Assembly (NCBI GenBank): GCA_963678555.2
Contig: CAXXJA010000002.1
Location: 62,001 to 126,000 of the forward strand
Length of the DNA stretch: 64,000 bases
Origin: SABI01 sp963678555
Lineage (GTDB): Bacteria; Spirochaetota; Spirochaetia; Sphaerochaetales; Sphaerochaetaceae
Reading direction: 5' to 3'
Shown here: piece by piece, positions 15,923 to 24,804 of the stretch
Layout of the letters: every line of letters starts with the position of its first letter
How positions within the stretch are numbered: position 1 is the stretch's first letter
Program-made: the position numbers and the translations under genes
The notes under the pieces: generated by a model
Seen by the model: only the letters and a program-made list of their open reading frames with translations
What the model was told of the DNA's origin: nothing
Database searches by the model: none

Positions 15923-15992
15923 GTGAAAGAATCGTGAAAGAATCCGATTCAGGGGAGGGTTTCTTGACATCTCAGTGCTCTCTCGGCACAAT
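15923..15992 (+). promoter_or_regulatory. glyA promoter with an upstream direct repeat
   Basis: TTGACA (15964-15969) and CACAAT (15987-15992) are 17 bp apart. Upstream, the 11-mer GTGAAAGAATC occurs twice in direct succession (15923-15933 and 15934-15944), followed by CGATTC. Together these form a possible activator or repressor site. I looked for the glycine riboswitch motifs in this leader and did not find them. Confidence 0.65.
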
Positions 15993-16022
15993 GGACGCAA
16001 CCTCTATATCAGGAGTTCCAAC

Positions 16023-17543
16023 ATGAACACCCCTTCCGTTCTGAAACAGTATCTGGCTACAACAGAAGTAGAAGCTGTCGATGCCTCACTTGTATCGTAC
16101 CTCGCTTCACTCGATCTTATTGCGGAGACATCTCCTCTGGTTGCCTCCTCCATCGTCAGGGAGCTTCAGGACCAGAGAAGCTACCTGAAACTCATTGCCA
16201 GTGAGAACTACTCATCGATCGCTTCCCAGGTGGCGATGGGAAATCTCCTTACGGACAAATACAGTGAGGGCTTTGCCTACCACCGTTTTTACGCAGGCTG
16301 TGACAATGTCGATATGATTGAAAAGCATGCAAACGAGCAGGCTTGCCTCCTTTTCGGGGCGCAGAACGCGTATGTGCAGCCGCACAGTGGAGCTGATGCG
16401 AACCTCATCGCTTACTGGGCAATTCTCAATACCCGGGTACAGGTTCCTGCCCTTGAGGAGATGGGAATCACGAACCCGAGTGATCTGTCCCGTGAAGACT
16501 GGAACATGATCCGTGAGAAAGTCGGTAACCAGAGAATCCTGGGTCTTGATTATTATTCTGGAGGACACCTGACTCACGGCTATCGCCAGAATGTATCTGC
16601 TCAGATGTTTGATGCCTATTCCTACTCTGTGAGCAGAGAAACGGGACTCCTTGACTATGATGACATCGAGAAGAAGGCGAAAGAGGTGAAGCCCCTCATT
16701 CTGCTTGCCGGGTACAGCGCGTACCCCCGACTGATAAATTTCCGTAGGATGAGAGAGATTGCAGACACGGTCGGTGCCGTGTTCATGGTTGATATGGCTC
16801 ACTTCGCAGGACTGGTGGCAGGAAAGGTGATGGCCGGTGATTACGACCCGGTACAGTGGGCTGACGTGGTTACCACGACGACACACAAGACACTGCGCGG
16901 ACCACGCGGAGGTATGGTCCTCTGTAAGGACGAGTTTGCCGAGTCTCTCAACAAGGGCTGCCCCCTCGTCATCGGAGGACCCCTGCCCCATGTGATGGCG
17001 GCAAAGGCTGTGGCGTTCACCGAGGCTCTTGATGAGTCGTTCAAAACCTACTCATCGAAGATCGTTGAGAATGCGAAGGCTCTTGCACGCTCCTGTACTG
17101 AGCTTGGGATGACCGTAGCCACGGGAGGCACTGACAACCATCTGATGCTTCTTGATGTCCGTCCTTTCGGTATCAACGGGCGACAGGGTGAGACTATCCT
17201 CAGGGAGTGTGGAGTGACCCTTAACCGGAATTCGCTTCCCTTTGATGAGAACGGACCCTGGTACACCAGCGGTCTGAGAATCGGTACTCCTGCAGTGACA
17301 ACCCTCGGTATGGGCCAGCAGCAGATGGAAGAGATCGCGAAGATCATCCACCTCGTGCTGAGCCACACAAAACCGGGCCTCATCACGAAGGGCGCCAGGG
17401 CGGGACAGCCCTCCAGGGCGAAGGCTGTCATTTCCCCCGAAGTGAAAGAGGAAGCAAGGAACCGGGTACAGGCACTCCTCGACCAGTATGTGCTGTATCC
17501 TTCACTTGACTCAAAGTTGCTTGCACAGTATGTTCAGAATTAG
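16023..17543 (+). CDS. glyA: Serine hydroxymethyltransferase (long spirochaete-type form)
   Basis: The enzyme interconverts serine and glycine with tetrahydrofolate, using PLP. The Schiff-base lysine lies in VVTTTTHKTLRGPRGG (about residue 288). YSEGFAYHRFYAGCDNVDMIE and QPHSGADANLIAYW are family signatures. At 506 aa it is longer than the usual 415-430, with an N-terminal extension and an internal insertion (LEEMGITNPSDLSREDWNMIREKVGN region). I recall similar long forms in treponemes and chlamydiae. The start at 16023 has AGGAG 7 nt upstream; an in-frame ATG at 15975 lies before the -10 box. gcvH follows after 21 bp. Confidence 0.95.
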   Translation: MNTPSVLKQYLATTEVEAVDASLVSYLASLDLIAETSPLVASSIVRELQDQRSYLKLIASENYSSIASQVAMGNLLTDKYSEGFAYHRFYAGCDNVDMIEKHANEQACLLFGAQNAYVQPHSGADANLIAYWAILNTRVQVPALEEMGITNPSDLSREDWNMIREKVGNQRILGLDYYSGGHLTHGYRQNVSAQMFDAYSYSVSRETGLLDYDDIEKKAKEVKPLILLAGYSAYPRLINFRRMREIADTVGAVFMVDMAHFAGLVAGKVMAGDYDPVQWADVVTTTTHKTLRGPRGGMVLCKDEFAESLNKGCPLVIGGPLPHVMAAKAVAFTEALDESFKTYSSKIVENAKALARSCTELGMTVATGGTDNHLMLLDVRPFGINGRQGETILRECGVTLNRNSLPFDENGPWYTSGLRIGTPAVTTLGMGQQQMEEIAKIIHLVLSHTKPGLITKGARAGQPSRAKAVISPEVKEEARNRVQALLDQYVLYPSLDSKLLAQYVQN

Positions 17544-17564
17544 TGAAACAAAAAGGGGACGATT

Positions 17565-17951
17565 ATGAGCAAAATTCCTTCAGAGCTGAAGTTTTCCAAG
17601 GACCATGAATGGGTGAAGATCGATGGAGACCGTGCGGTGATCGGTATTACCGATTATGCTCAGGAGACCCTTGGCGAGATAGTCTTCGTTGAACTTCCGG
17701 AGATCGGTTCTTCCGTCAGTGCCGGCAGTGAAATAGCCACGGTCGAGAGTGTCAAAGCAGCCAGTGCGATCTACAACCCTCTTAACGGCACGGTAACCGA
17801 GGTGAATACCGACCTTGATGATGCTCCGGAATCAGTGAATGATTCCTGCTATGAGGCCTATATCTATGTGCTGAGTGACTATGACACTGCTCAGTATGAG
17901 GATCTGATGAATGCAGAAGAGTACGAGCAGTACATAGGTACGCTCGAGTAG
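17565..17951 (+). CDS. gcvH: Glycine cleavage system H protein
   Basis: The 128-aa lipoyl carrier has its lipoylation site at K64 in ATVESVKAASAIYNP, and the opening FSKDHEWVKIDGDRAVIGITDYAQETLGEI. It shuttles the aminomethyl group between the P, T and L proteins of glycine cleavage. AAAGGGG precedes the ATG. Only glyA accompanies it here; gcvT, gcvP and the L protein are not in the window, so either they lie elsewhere or GcvH serves in lipoate metabolism. Confidence 0.95.
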   Translation: MSKIPSELKFSKDHEWVKIDGDRAVIGITDYAQETLGEIVFVELPEIGSSVSAGSEIATVESVKAASAIYNPLNGTVTEVNTDLDDAPESVNDSCYEAYIYVLSDYDTAQYEDLMNAEEYEQYIGTLE

Positions 17952-18177
17952 GTCCTGCAGACACAGGGCGGCATCCGGTTGAGATACACTGGATGCACCC
18001 TGAACAGCCCCTCCCATACATCCTGACAGCTTCACCTCTCTGTTTCAGAAGATACCGTTTTTTTGACGTTTTTCGCTGGATGAGACAGGTGCCGGCGGGG
18101 GTCACATTCTGTCAATCTTCGCGCAGGGTACCAGTACCTCTGGAAGTGCCGCAAGCAGTGTGCAGGAGAAATATGGA
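17952..18177. other. Intergenic stretch between convergent gcvH and livF
   Basis: A stem GCATCC/GGATGC (17971-17996) with a 14-base loop lies 20 bp after the gcvH stop. It lacks a T-run, so its value as a terminator is doubtful. No gene was recognised in the rest. Confidence 0.4.
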
Positions 18178-18216
18178 CATAAAAACATGGTGAAGGCTGT
18201 TCAACCTTCACCATGT
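18178..18216 (-). terminator. Terminator of the liv operon
   Basis: ACATGGTGAAGG (18185-18196) pairs perfectly with CCTTCACCATGT (18205-18216), a 12-bp stem. The minus strand continues into TTTTTATG. It is placed 65 bp after livF. Confidence 0.9.
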
Positions 18217-18281
18217 CTGCTGGTATACCGGTATGGCGATACCGCTATCAGCGTATCAGCCCCGGATTTTCTTTTCTCTTC

Positions 18282-18989
18282 CTAGACGCCGAGATAGGCC
18301 TCACGGATCGTATCGTTCGCAAGGAGGTTCTTCGTGGTGTCCGCCTGTGTGATTCTTCCTGTCTCCATGACATAGGCTCTGTGGGCCGTCTTGAGGGCAA
18401 GGTTCGCGTTCTGTTCAACAAGGAAGATCGTTGTTTTCTGCTCTTCATTGATCTTCTTGATGATACTGAATATCTGCTGGACGATGATCGGTGCAAGACC
18501 GAGAGATGGTTCATCAAGAAGCAGGATTCTCGGTCGTGCCATGAGAGCACGGCTTATGGCGAGCATCTGCTGCTCTCCTCCGCTCAAGGTTCCTCCCATC
18601 TGATGACGTCTGTTGGCTAGAATCGGGAAGAGCGAGTAGACATATTCGATATCGTCCCTGATCTGTTCCTTGTCGTTTCTCAGAAAGGCTCCCATATCGA
18701 GGTTCTCACGGACGGTCAGTCCCGGGAATATGTGACGTCCCTCGGGCACCTGGATGAGACCTCGGTTCACGATAGTCTCGGTAGCCACCTGAGAGATTTC
18801 TTCTCCGTCAAGGGTAATGGATCCGCTCCGTATGGGAACAACACCGCTGATGGACATCAGTGTGGTCGATTTGCCAGCTCCGTTCGCTCCGATAAGGGTG
18901 ATGATCTCACCATCCTGAATCTCTATGTCGACATCCTTCAGTGCGTGGATATTCCCGTAATAGGTATTTACGCGTTCAAGTTTAAGCAT
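18282..18989 (-). CDS. livF: Branched-chain amino-acid ABC transporter ATPase LivF
   Basis: The 235-aa ATPase has Walker A GANGAGKST (about 34-42), the LivF-typical QVPEGRHIFPGLTVRENLDMGA, signature LSGGEQQMLAI, Walker B ILLLDEPSLGLAP and switch histidine region LVEQNANLAL. I chose the ATG at 18989, with GGGAGG 6 nt upstream; an in-frame start at 19004 lies inside livG without a ribosome site. It overlaps livG by 8 nt and is the last gene of livKHMGF. Confidence 0.95.
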   Translation of the reverse strand: MLKLERVNTYYGNIHALKDVDIEIQDGEIITLIGANGAGKSTTLMSISGVVPIRSGSITLDGEEISQVATETIVNRGLIQVPEGRHIFPGLTVRENLDMGAFLRNDKEQIRDDIEYVYSLFPILANRRHQMGGTLSGGEQQMLAISRALMARPRILLLDEPSLGLAPIIVQQIFSIIKKINEEQKTTIFLVEQNANLALKTAHRAYVMETGRITQADTTKNLLANDTIREAYLGV

Positions 18990-19767
18990 CAATATCCTCC
19001 CCAAGATAGGCCTTGATAACCACCGGGTCCTTCTTCACTTCGGAGGGTGTTCCTGCCGCAATGCGTTTCCCGTAGTCCATGACGTAGATGCGCTCTGAGA
19101 GTTTCATGACAAGGCTCATATCGTGTTCTATCAGGAGCACGGAAACACCTTCCTCCTCGCGCAGTTTCAGGATGAGTTCCACCAGAGACGTCGTCTCATG
19201 GGGGTTCATGCCGGCTGCAGGTTCATCGAGGAGGAGGAGAAACGGATCGGTCGCAAGTGCGCGTGCGATTTCGAGACGGCGCTGCTCTCCATAGGGAAGG
19301 TTCTTCGCCTGTTCATTGACCCATTTTTCCAGTCCGATCTTCTTGAGTATCTCATAGGAATCAAAGATCAGCTGCTTTTCCTCTTCACGTGTTTTCTTTC
19401 CACGGAAGATGGCTCCCCCGATGCCTGATGCAAGACGGGAATGGCGACCTATCATCACATTCTCCAGAACCGTCATATTCTGGAACAGACGGATATTCTG
19501 GAATGTTCGTGCAAGTCCCTTATGGGTGATCTTATGGGGTTGTACCCCCTGTATCTCCTCAGGTGCCCCCTTCGGTGGTGCAATCTTCACCTGACCTCCG
19601 GTGGGTTTGTATACCCCTGTCACGCAGTTGAAGAATGTTGTCTTGCCTGCGCCGTTCGGACCTATGAGGGCGACGATCTCACCGTCATTCACTTCCAGGT
19701 TCACGCGGTCCACTGCCCGCAGACCCCCAAAATCCATTGTCAGATCTTTTACTTCCAGTACTGCCAT
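18982..19767 (-). CDS. livG: Branched-chain amino-acid ABC transporter ATPase LivG
   Basis: The 261-aa ATPase starts MAVLEVKDLTMDFGGLRAVD. It has Walker A GPNGAGKTT (about 37-45), LARTFQNIRLFQNMTVLENVMIGRH, signature LPYGEQRRLEIARAL, Walker B LLLLDEPAAGMNPHET and VLLIEHDMSLVM. These are LivG hallmarks and set it apart from LivF. It forms the ATPase heterodimer with LivF on the cytoplasmic face of LivH and LivM. It follows livM after 1 bp. Confidence 0.96.
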   Translation of the reverse strand: MAVLEVKDLTMDFGGLRAVDRVNLEVNDGEIVALIGPNGAGKTTFFNCVTGVYKPTGGQVKIAPPKGAPEEIQGVQPHKITHKGLARTFQNIRLFQNMTVLENVMIGRHSRLASGIGGAIFRGKKTREEEKQLIFDSYEILKKIGLEKWVNEQAKNLPYGEQRRLEIARALATDPFLLLLDEPAAGMNPHETTSLVELILKLREEEGVSVLLIEHDMSLVMKLSERIYVMDYGKRIAAGTPSEVKKDPVVIKAYLGEDIDA

Positions 19768-19768
19768 A

Positions 19769-21001
19769 TCACTTACCCTCTGCTTTCATCTCGGCCTTGT
19801 CCTCATCGGTGAAACTGTAGTGTTTCCGTTTTTCAGGCAGAAGCCCATCCGGTTTAAAGATCATCATGATGATCAGCACTGCACCGAAGACCAGCATTCT
19901 GTATTGAGAGAATGCTCTGAGGTATTCGGGTAGAAGTTTGATGACGAGAGCAGATACAACGACTCCGGGGATGGATCCCATCCCTCCGAGAACAACAATC
20001 AGGAGAACCATGACTGATTCCCAGATAGTAAAGCTTGCGGGGTTGATGAAGGTCGTGTTCGCTGCAAACACGACTCCGGCTACTCCGGCGAACACTGACC
20101 CGAGAGCGAACGCTATCACCTTCATCTGAGTCGTGTTGATTCCCATTGACTGACAGGCGATCTCATCTTCTCTCATGGCGATCAGTGCACGGCCGATACG
20201 TGAATCCTTGAGCCGGACTGTGATGAATATCGTGAGTGCTGCGAGCACGATCATGATGAAGTAGACCAGTTTAGCCGTATCGGTCAGGTTGAGATCAATA
20301 CCGGGGATCGCAGGTCTTGGAATGCTTCGGATGCCGCTCGGGCCGCCGGTAAGTGAGGACCAGTTCTCCACCACGATACGGGTGATCTCCCCGAAGGCGA
20401 GCGTTACAATCGCCAGATAATCTCCTCTGAGCCTGAGTACCGGAACAGCAATCAGGATGCCGAGGATCAGAGCAAGGAAGCCTCCGATCGGCAGAGCAAG
20501 CCAGAAGTTGAGACCGAAGTGTATGTTCAGCAGCGCATAGCTGTAGGATCCGACGAGGAAGAAGGCAATGTAGCCGAGGTGCAGGATCCCTCCGAGACCG
20601 ATAACAATGTTCAGACCGAGGCCGAGCATCACATACATCAGTGCTGTGTTCATGATGCTCATCTGGTAGAAGCTCGTGATGAACGGGAAGATCACCACGA
20701 ACAGCAGGATGGCTGCCACAAGAGCCAGTTTGAGATTCCTGTTATCACTGACTTGTGCACGCAGAGTGTTGAATGCCAGTGAGAATCTGGTTTTTTCCTT
20801 TGTTCCGGAGGATTTCCTTTCCAGTGCAATGGACCACAGGAACGAGAGCACAAAGGAGAATATGAGCACCATGATAAGGTTGCCCCATCTCCAGGTGACG
20901 GTATCCTCGATGGTATTCACCCGGATAACCATGATGGGGAAGGTCAGAACAGCGAACCAGAGAGAGACGAGGAATGATCTAATCAGTTTATCTTTCAGCA
21001 T
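19769..21001 (-). CDS. livM: Branched-chain amino-acid ABC transporter permease LivM
   Basis: The 410-aa polytopic protein has an N-terminal extension of about 100 residues containing two extra hydrophobic segments and a charged linker (LERKSSGTKEKTRFSLAF). The conserved LivM core comes next: MYVMLGLGLNIVIGLGGILHLGYIAFFLVGSY, LTGGPSGIRSIPRP, and the coupling loop RIGRALIAMREDEIACQSMGIN. The C-terminus is short and charged. It makes the transmembrane channel with LivH. Confidence 0.95.
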   Translation of the reverse strand: MLKDKLIRSFLVSLWFAVLTFPIMVIRVNTIEDTVTWRWGNLIMVLIFSFVLSFLWSIALERKSSGTKEKTRFSLAFNTLRAQVSDNRNLKLALVAAILLFVVIFPFITSFYQMSIMNTALMYVMLGLGLNIVIGLGGILHLGYIAFFLVGSYSYALLNIHFGLNFWLALPIGGFLALILGILIAVPVLRLRGDYLAIVTLAFGEITRIVVENWSSLTGGPSGIRSIPRPAIPGIDLNLTDTAKLVYFIMIVLAALTIFITVRLKDSRIGRALIAMREDEIACQSMGINTTQMKVIAFALGSVFAGVAGVVFAANTTFINPASFTIWESVMVLLIVVLGGMGSIPGVVVSALVIKLLPEYLRAFSQYRMLVFGAVLIIMMIFKPDGLLPEKRKHYSFTDEDKAEMKAEGK

Positions 21002-21011
21002 AGTTCTCTCC

Positions 21012-21920
21012 TTATACCTTCTGGGCTGTCGATTTGCCCAATAGACCTGCCGGTCTGAATACCAGAATGAGTATCAGGATGATGAATGCGAACACATCCT
21101 CGTAGTCACTGGAAATGTATCCGGCACCGAAACTCTCGGTGAATCCGAGAACGAACGAACCGAGTACCGCTCCGGGGATCGATCCGATTCCTCCGAGCAC
21201 GGCAGCCACGAAGGCTTTGATGCCGACAAGGAAGCCGATATAGAAGTGTACGCGTCCGGTATGGCCGGTAATGAGAACACCTCCGAGTGCGGCCGTTGCC
21301 GATCCGATAATGAAGGTCGTTGAGATGACCTTGTTTACATTGACTCCACTGAGCAGTGCCATCGTCCTGTCCTGACTCGTTGCACGCATAGCCTTACCAA
21401 TCCTGGTGTATTTTATCAGCAGGGTAAGTAATACCATGACAACGGCAGTGGTCACAAGAATCACCAGCTGGGTTGATCGGAGAGTCTGTTTGACCGGTTC
21501 AAGAAAAGCAAACTCCGGAATGATCTGTGGAAAGGGAAGGAAGTTCGATGTCTGAGCGAGAAGGACGTAGTTCTGAAGGAACATCGACATACCGATTGCA
21601 CTGATGAGTGCCGAGAGTCTGGGCGCAGTTCTCAGCGGTTTATAGGCGATCTTCTCCAGGGTATATCCGTACCCGGCAGAGAAGAGCATAGCAATCAGAA
21701 CTGAGATTGCGAGTATTGCCACAACAGGGAGGTTCAATGCTGAGAAGACTCCCGCTACGATCAGGGCAGTAAAGGCACCTATCATATACACTTCACCGTG
21801 AGCGAAGTTGATCAGACCGATGATTCCGTACACCATCGTATATCCGATTGCTATCAAGGCATAGATACTTCCTTTCGTCAGTCCCCCGATGAACAATTTG
21901 AAAAAATATTCCAGACCCAT
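21012..21920 (-). CDS. livH: Branched-chain amino-acid ABC transporter permease LivH
   Basis: The 302-aa membrane protein has the LivH motifs GSIYALIAIGYTMVYGIIGLINFAHGEVYMIGAF, the coupling loop TRIGKAMRATSQDRTMALLSGVNVN and KAFVAAVLGGIGSIPGAVLGSFVLGF. AAGGTG precedes the ATG by 5-6 nt. It lies 70 bp downstream of livK, separated by a strong hairpin, and 10 bp before livM. Confidence 0.95.
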   Translation of the reverse strand: MGLEYFFKLFIGGLTKGSIYALIAIGYTMVYGIIGLINFAHGEVYMIGAFTALIVAGVFSALNLPVVAILAISVLIAMLFSAGYGYTLEKIAYKPLRTAPRLSALISAIGMSMFLQNYVLLAQTSNFLPFPQIIPEFAFLEPVKQTLRSTQLVILVTTAVVMVLLTLLIKYTRIGKAMRATSQDRTMALLSGVNVNKVISTTFIIGSATAALGGVLITGHTGRVHFYIGFLVGIKAFVAAVLGGIGSIPGAVLGSFVLGFTESFGAGYISSDYEDVFAFIILILILVFRPAGLLGKSTAQKV

Positions 21921-21937
21921 ATTTTCACCTTACAGAA

Positions 21938-21976
21938 GCATGGGCAGACTTCAGTAACGAAGCCTGCCCAGCATGA
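21938..21976 (-). other. Intercistronic hairpin between livK and livH
   Basis: CATGGGCAG pairs with CTGCCCAGCATG (about 21939-21974), with the inner stem CTTC/GAAG. No T-run follows on the minus strand, so it is probably an mRNA-stabilising or partly terminating structure. Either would let the binding protein be made in excess over the membrane subunits. Confidence 0.55.
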
Positions 21977-21990
21977 ATTACACGTGTTGA

Positions 21991-23115
21991 CTAATCAAGC
22001 TGAGCGAATGAACCGCCCTTTACCTGATACATTGAGAAACCGACACCGATCGCATCACCCTTCTCATCGAAACTGATGCGTCCAAGCGGGGTTTCCACAT
22101 ACTCGGTTGTGAATGCTTTCATGATCGCATCATAATCTGTGCTGTTGGCAGCATCGATTGCGTTCATAAGTGCCTGAGCAGCCGCATATGCGTTGAGGAA
22201 GAATGCTCCGTACTCTTCACCGTACTTCGCTACATGCTCTTTAGATGCTGCAACTGCGATGGGGTTGCTGGTGGTGTCAACGGGAGCGGTGGCGTATACG
22301 CCTTCAGCGTTCTTTCCTGCAACCGCGATGAAGGTGTCGTCCTTGACTCCATCACCACCGATGAATGCAAGCTTCATACCCTTTGCTCTCATCTCACCGA
22401 CAATCTGGGCAGCTTCCGGATGGTATCCACCGTAGATGACTGTATCAGCACCTGACTGCTCGATCTTGTTGATTACTGCAGAGTAGTCGACGGCACCGGG
22501 AGTCACACCTTCGAACAGCACGACAGAAGCCGCACTGGTTGCATCGAGAGCAGCCTTGGCGAAGTCGGCAAGACCCTTACCGTAGTCACCCTTGTCATGG
22601 AGTACTGCGACCTTCTTCGCGCCGAGCTTATTGACGGCGAAATCCACCTGGAGGACAGCCTGAGCATCATCGGGAGCGATGGTTCTGAGGAAGTTCGGAT
22701 AGTCTCCGCTCTTTGTCAGTGCGGGACTGGTCGCAGATGGGGAGATGGTGGGGATACCGGATTCATTATAGATATCAAGAGCAGCCTTTGTTGCACCTGA
22801 ACAGATATGTCCTACTACGGCAACAACGTTTTCACCGACAAGCTTTGCAGCGGTGTTGGTTGCGATCTCAGGCTTACACTGATCATCTTCGATAACGAGT
22901 TCTACCATCTTGCCGTCGATACCGCCGGCTGCGTTGATCTTTTCAGCAACGAGTTCGACTGCGTTGACTGTGGGAAGACCGTAGGATGCGAGGTCACCAC
23001 TGTGAGCGCCTGCTACACCGATTTTGATGGTTTCAGCCTTCTCGGCTCCGCCCTGTGCGAAGATGAGAGTGACAGAGGCCACGAGTAAGACCATGAACAG
23101 AACAGTTTTTTTCAT
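21991..23115 (-). CDS. livK: Branched-chain amino-acid ABC transporter substrate-binding protein LivK
   Basis: The 374-aa protein begins with the signal peptide MKKTVLFMVLLVASVTLIFAQGG. It has no lipobox cysteine, so it should be cleaved and periplasmic. The mature part is a type I periplasmic binding protein: IKIGVAGAHSGDLASYGLPTVNAVELVAEKINAAGGIDGK, VVGHICSGATKAALDIYNESGIPTISPSATSPAL, and the hinge AVLHDKGDYGKGLAD. GGAGCC precedes the ATG. As first gene of livKHMGF it has its own strong promoter. The ligand is probably leucine, isoleucine or valine. Confidence 0.95.
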   Translation of the reverse strand: MKKTVLFMVLLVASVTLIFAQGGAEKAETIKIGVAGAHSGDLASYGLPTVNAVELVAEKINAAGGIDGKMVELVIEDDQCKPEIATNTAAKLVGENVVAVVGHICSGATKAALDIYNESGIPTISPSATSPALTKSGDYPNFLRTIAPDDAQAVLQVDFAVNKLGAKKVAVLHDKGDYGKGLADFAKAALDATSAASVVLFEGVTPGAVDYSAVINKIEQSGADTVIYGGYHPEAAQIVGEMRAKGMKLAFIGGDGVKDDTFIAVAGKNAEGVYATAPVDTTSNPIAVAASKEHVAKYGEEYGAFFLNAYAAAQALMNAIDAANSTDYDAIMKAFTTEYVETPLGRISFDEKGDAIGVGFSMYQVKGGSFAQLD

Positions 23116-23151
23116 GTTTGGCTCCTTATTATTTTGATATAAACATTGCCC

Positions 23152-23179
23152 ATTATACTCTATAAATACTTTTTTTCAA
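23152..23179 (-). promoter_or_regulatory. liv operon promoter; rest of 23116-23418 is leader sequence
   Basis: On the minus strand TTGAAA (23174-23179) and a perfect TATAAT (23152-23157) are 16 bp apart in an AT-rich stretch, 37 nt before livK. The remaining part of this gap belongs to the plus-strand hydantoinase gene. It holds a hairpin (CACCGGAACC with GGTTCCCGGTG, 23363-23384) but no further gene. Confidence 0.8.
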
Positions 23180-23418
23180 TTGAATCAGTGTATTTTTATG
23201 CATGTAACAGTAATATTTCTGAATTTCATTCATTTAAAGCTGCTGAATGGCCATTCTAGAGCTCTTTTTCACGATATTCCGTGGCTGTATCATCTGCTCA
23301 TCAGGGGATGGGCGCTCCGATTCTCCTCCTGCTTTCCGCAAATATATGGTACAGTGGAGAGACACCGGAACCGGGTTCCCGGTGAGTACTTCATTTCTTA
23401 CAGAGGGAGAAAAAGGAT

Positions 23419-24804
23419 ATGGATACGAAACGATTACTGATACAGGGTGCTGTCCTGTTCGAAGCCGACCACTCGATCAAAGCCGATATGGTGGTCGAAG
23501 ATGGTAAGGTCGCACGCATCGAACGGAATATCGATATCAAGACCCTTCCCGAAGGGACTGAACTGATTGAGGCGGAGGGACTGTGTCTCCTTCCCGGCAT
23601 CATCGATGCCCATACACATTATCATCTGGTCTCCAGAGGAACGGTCACAGCCGATTCCTTTGCCGAGGGTTCGCGTCTGGCAGCCTTCGGGGGAGTGACG
23701 ACCGTGATCGACTTCAGCGACCATGAGAAGGGAAAGAGTCTTGCCGAGAGTGCAGAGGAGCGCAAGGCTGCCTACAGAGCGGGAGCCCATGTGGATTTCT
23801 CTCTCCACCAGGGGATCTACCGTCTGCCGGAGGATATCGATGCCGAGCTTGAAGAACTGAAGGCTTCAGGAATCACTGCCATCAAGCTGTTCACCACCTA
23901 CCGTAATGCAGGGTACCTGATGGAGCGGGATGCACTTGCAGCCGTGTTCGCAGCCTGTGCCCGACATGATATGCTTGTCACCGTTCACTGTGAGGATGAT
24001 ACCTATCTGAATGAAGTCGCCTATTCGTATTCTGGTGATTACTCAGTGGCGGATCACCCGGTTCTCAGGCCGGCCGAGGCCGAGCGTAGGGCGATCGAGA
24101 TGGTGGGCGAGCTTGCCCGTCAGAACGGTATGAGTGTCTATGTGGTTCATCTGTCGAGTGAGAGCGGTCTCAACGAGGCACGCAGACAGCGCGCTCAGGG
24201 GGTGAAGATGATTATCGAAACGACACCGCATTATCTTTTCCTCGATCACTCCCGCCTTACAGGTGCCGATGGATCGAAGTTCGTGATGACTCCCCCCCTG
24301 AGAGAGCGCTCGGACTCCCTGGCTATTCAGGATGCCCTGGTCGCCGGCGAGATCGATGTGGTGGCGACTGACCACTGTGCCTTCACGCTGGAGCAGAAGC
24401 TGGAAAGCCGTGATGTGAGAACGGTCTATCCGGGGATTCCCGGCACCGAGGAGATGATGTCGCTGCTGCACACCTTCGCCGTTGCCTCGAGCAGGATGAG
24501 CATGTCAGAACTGGTGAGAGTCCTCTCCACGAACCCTGCGAAGTATTTCGGCCTCTATCCCCGCAAGGGAACTCTTCAGGTCGGCTCCGACGCTGACTTC
24601 GTTCTGTTCGATCCCTCAGCTGTCTGGGATATTGATGATGAGAATATCCACAGTGCCAGCGGCTACAGCGCCTACAGCGGGATGAGTACGACAGGTCGTG
24701 TCGTGATGACCTATCTGCGAGGCAGACTCCTGATGGGTGATGATGTGTATATCGGGGAGAAGGTTGCAAGCCAGTTCATCCCGTCGACACCCTATGAAAG
24801 ATAG
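23419..24804 (+). CDS. Dihydropyrimidinase / D-hydantoinase family amidohydrolase
   Basis: The 461-aa protein is a cyclic amidohydrolase with a binuclear metal site: H65 and H67 (GIIDAHTHYH), the carboxylated lysine K156 (GITAIKLFTTY), H190 (VTVHCED), a histidine in VVHLSSESG and the aspartate in ATDHCAF. It would open dihydropyrimidine, hydantoin or allantoin rings. GGAGAAAAAGG precedes the ATG. No other pyrimidine or allantoin genes adjoin, so the substrate is unknown. A leader hairpin sits 35 bp upstream. The 3' end overlaps the convergent SDR gene by 13 bp. Confidence 0.9.
   Translation: MDTKRLLIQGAVLFEADHSIKADMVVEDGKVARIERNIDIKTLPEGTELIEAEGLCLLPGIIDAHTHYHLVSRGTVTADSFAEGSRLAAFGGVTTVIDFSDHEKGKSLAESAEERKAAYRAGAHVDFSLHQGIYRLPEDIDAELEELKASGITAIKLFTTYRNAGYLMERDALAAVFAACARHDMLVTVHCEDDTYLNEVAYSYSGDYSVADHPVLRPAEAERRAIEMVGELARQNGMSVYVVHLSSESGLNEARRQRAQGVKMIIETTPHYLFLDHSRLTGADGSKFVMTPPLRERSDSLAIQDALVAGEIDVVATDHCAFTLEQKLESRDVRTVYPGIPGTEEMMSLLHTFAVASSRMSMSELVRVLSTNPAKYFGLYPRKGTLQVGSDADFVLFDPSAVWDIDDENIHSASGYSAYSGMSTTGRVVMTYLRGRLLMGDDVYIGEKVASQFIPSTPYER

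Noticed and set aside
16000..16060. Glycine riboswitch before glyA
   Set aside because: The conserved glycine-aptamer sequences are absent, and the leader after the predicted -10 box is only about 25 nt.
24043..24769. Minus-strand frames inside the hydantoinase gene
   Set aside because: They mirror the codon periodicity of a clear plus-strand gene with intact catalytic residues.
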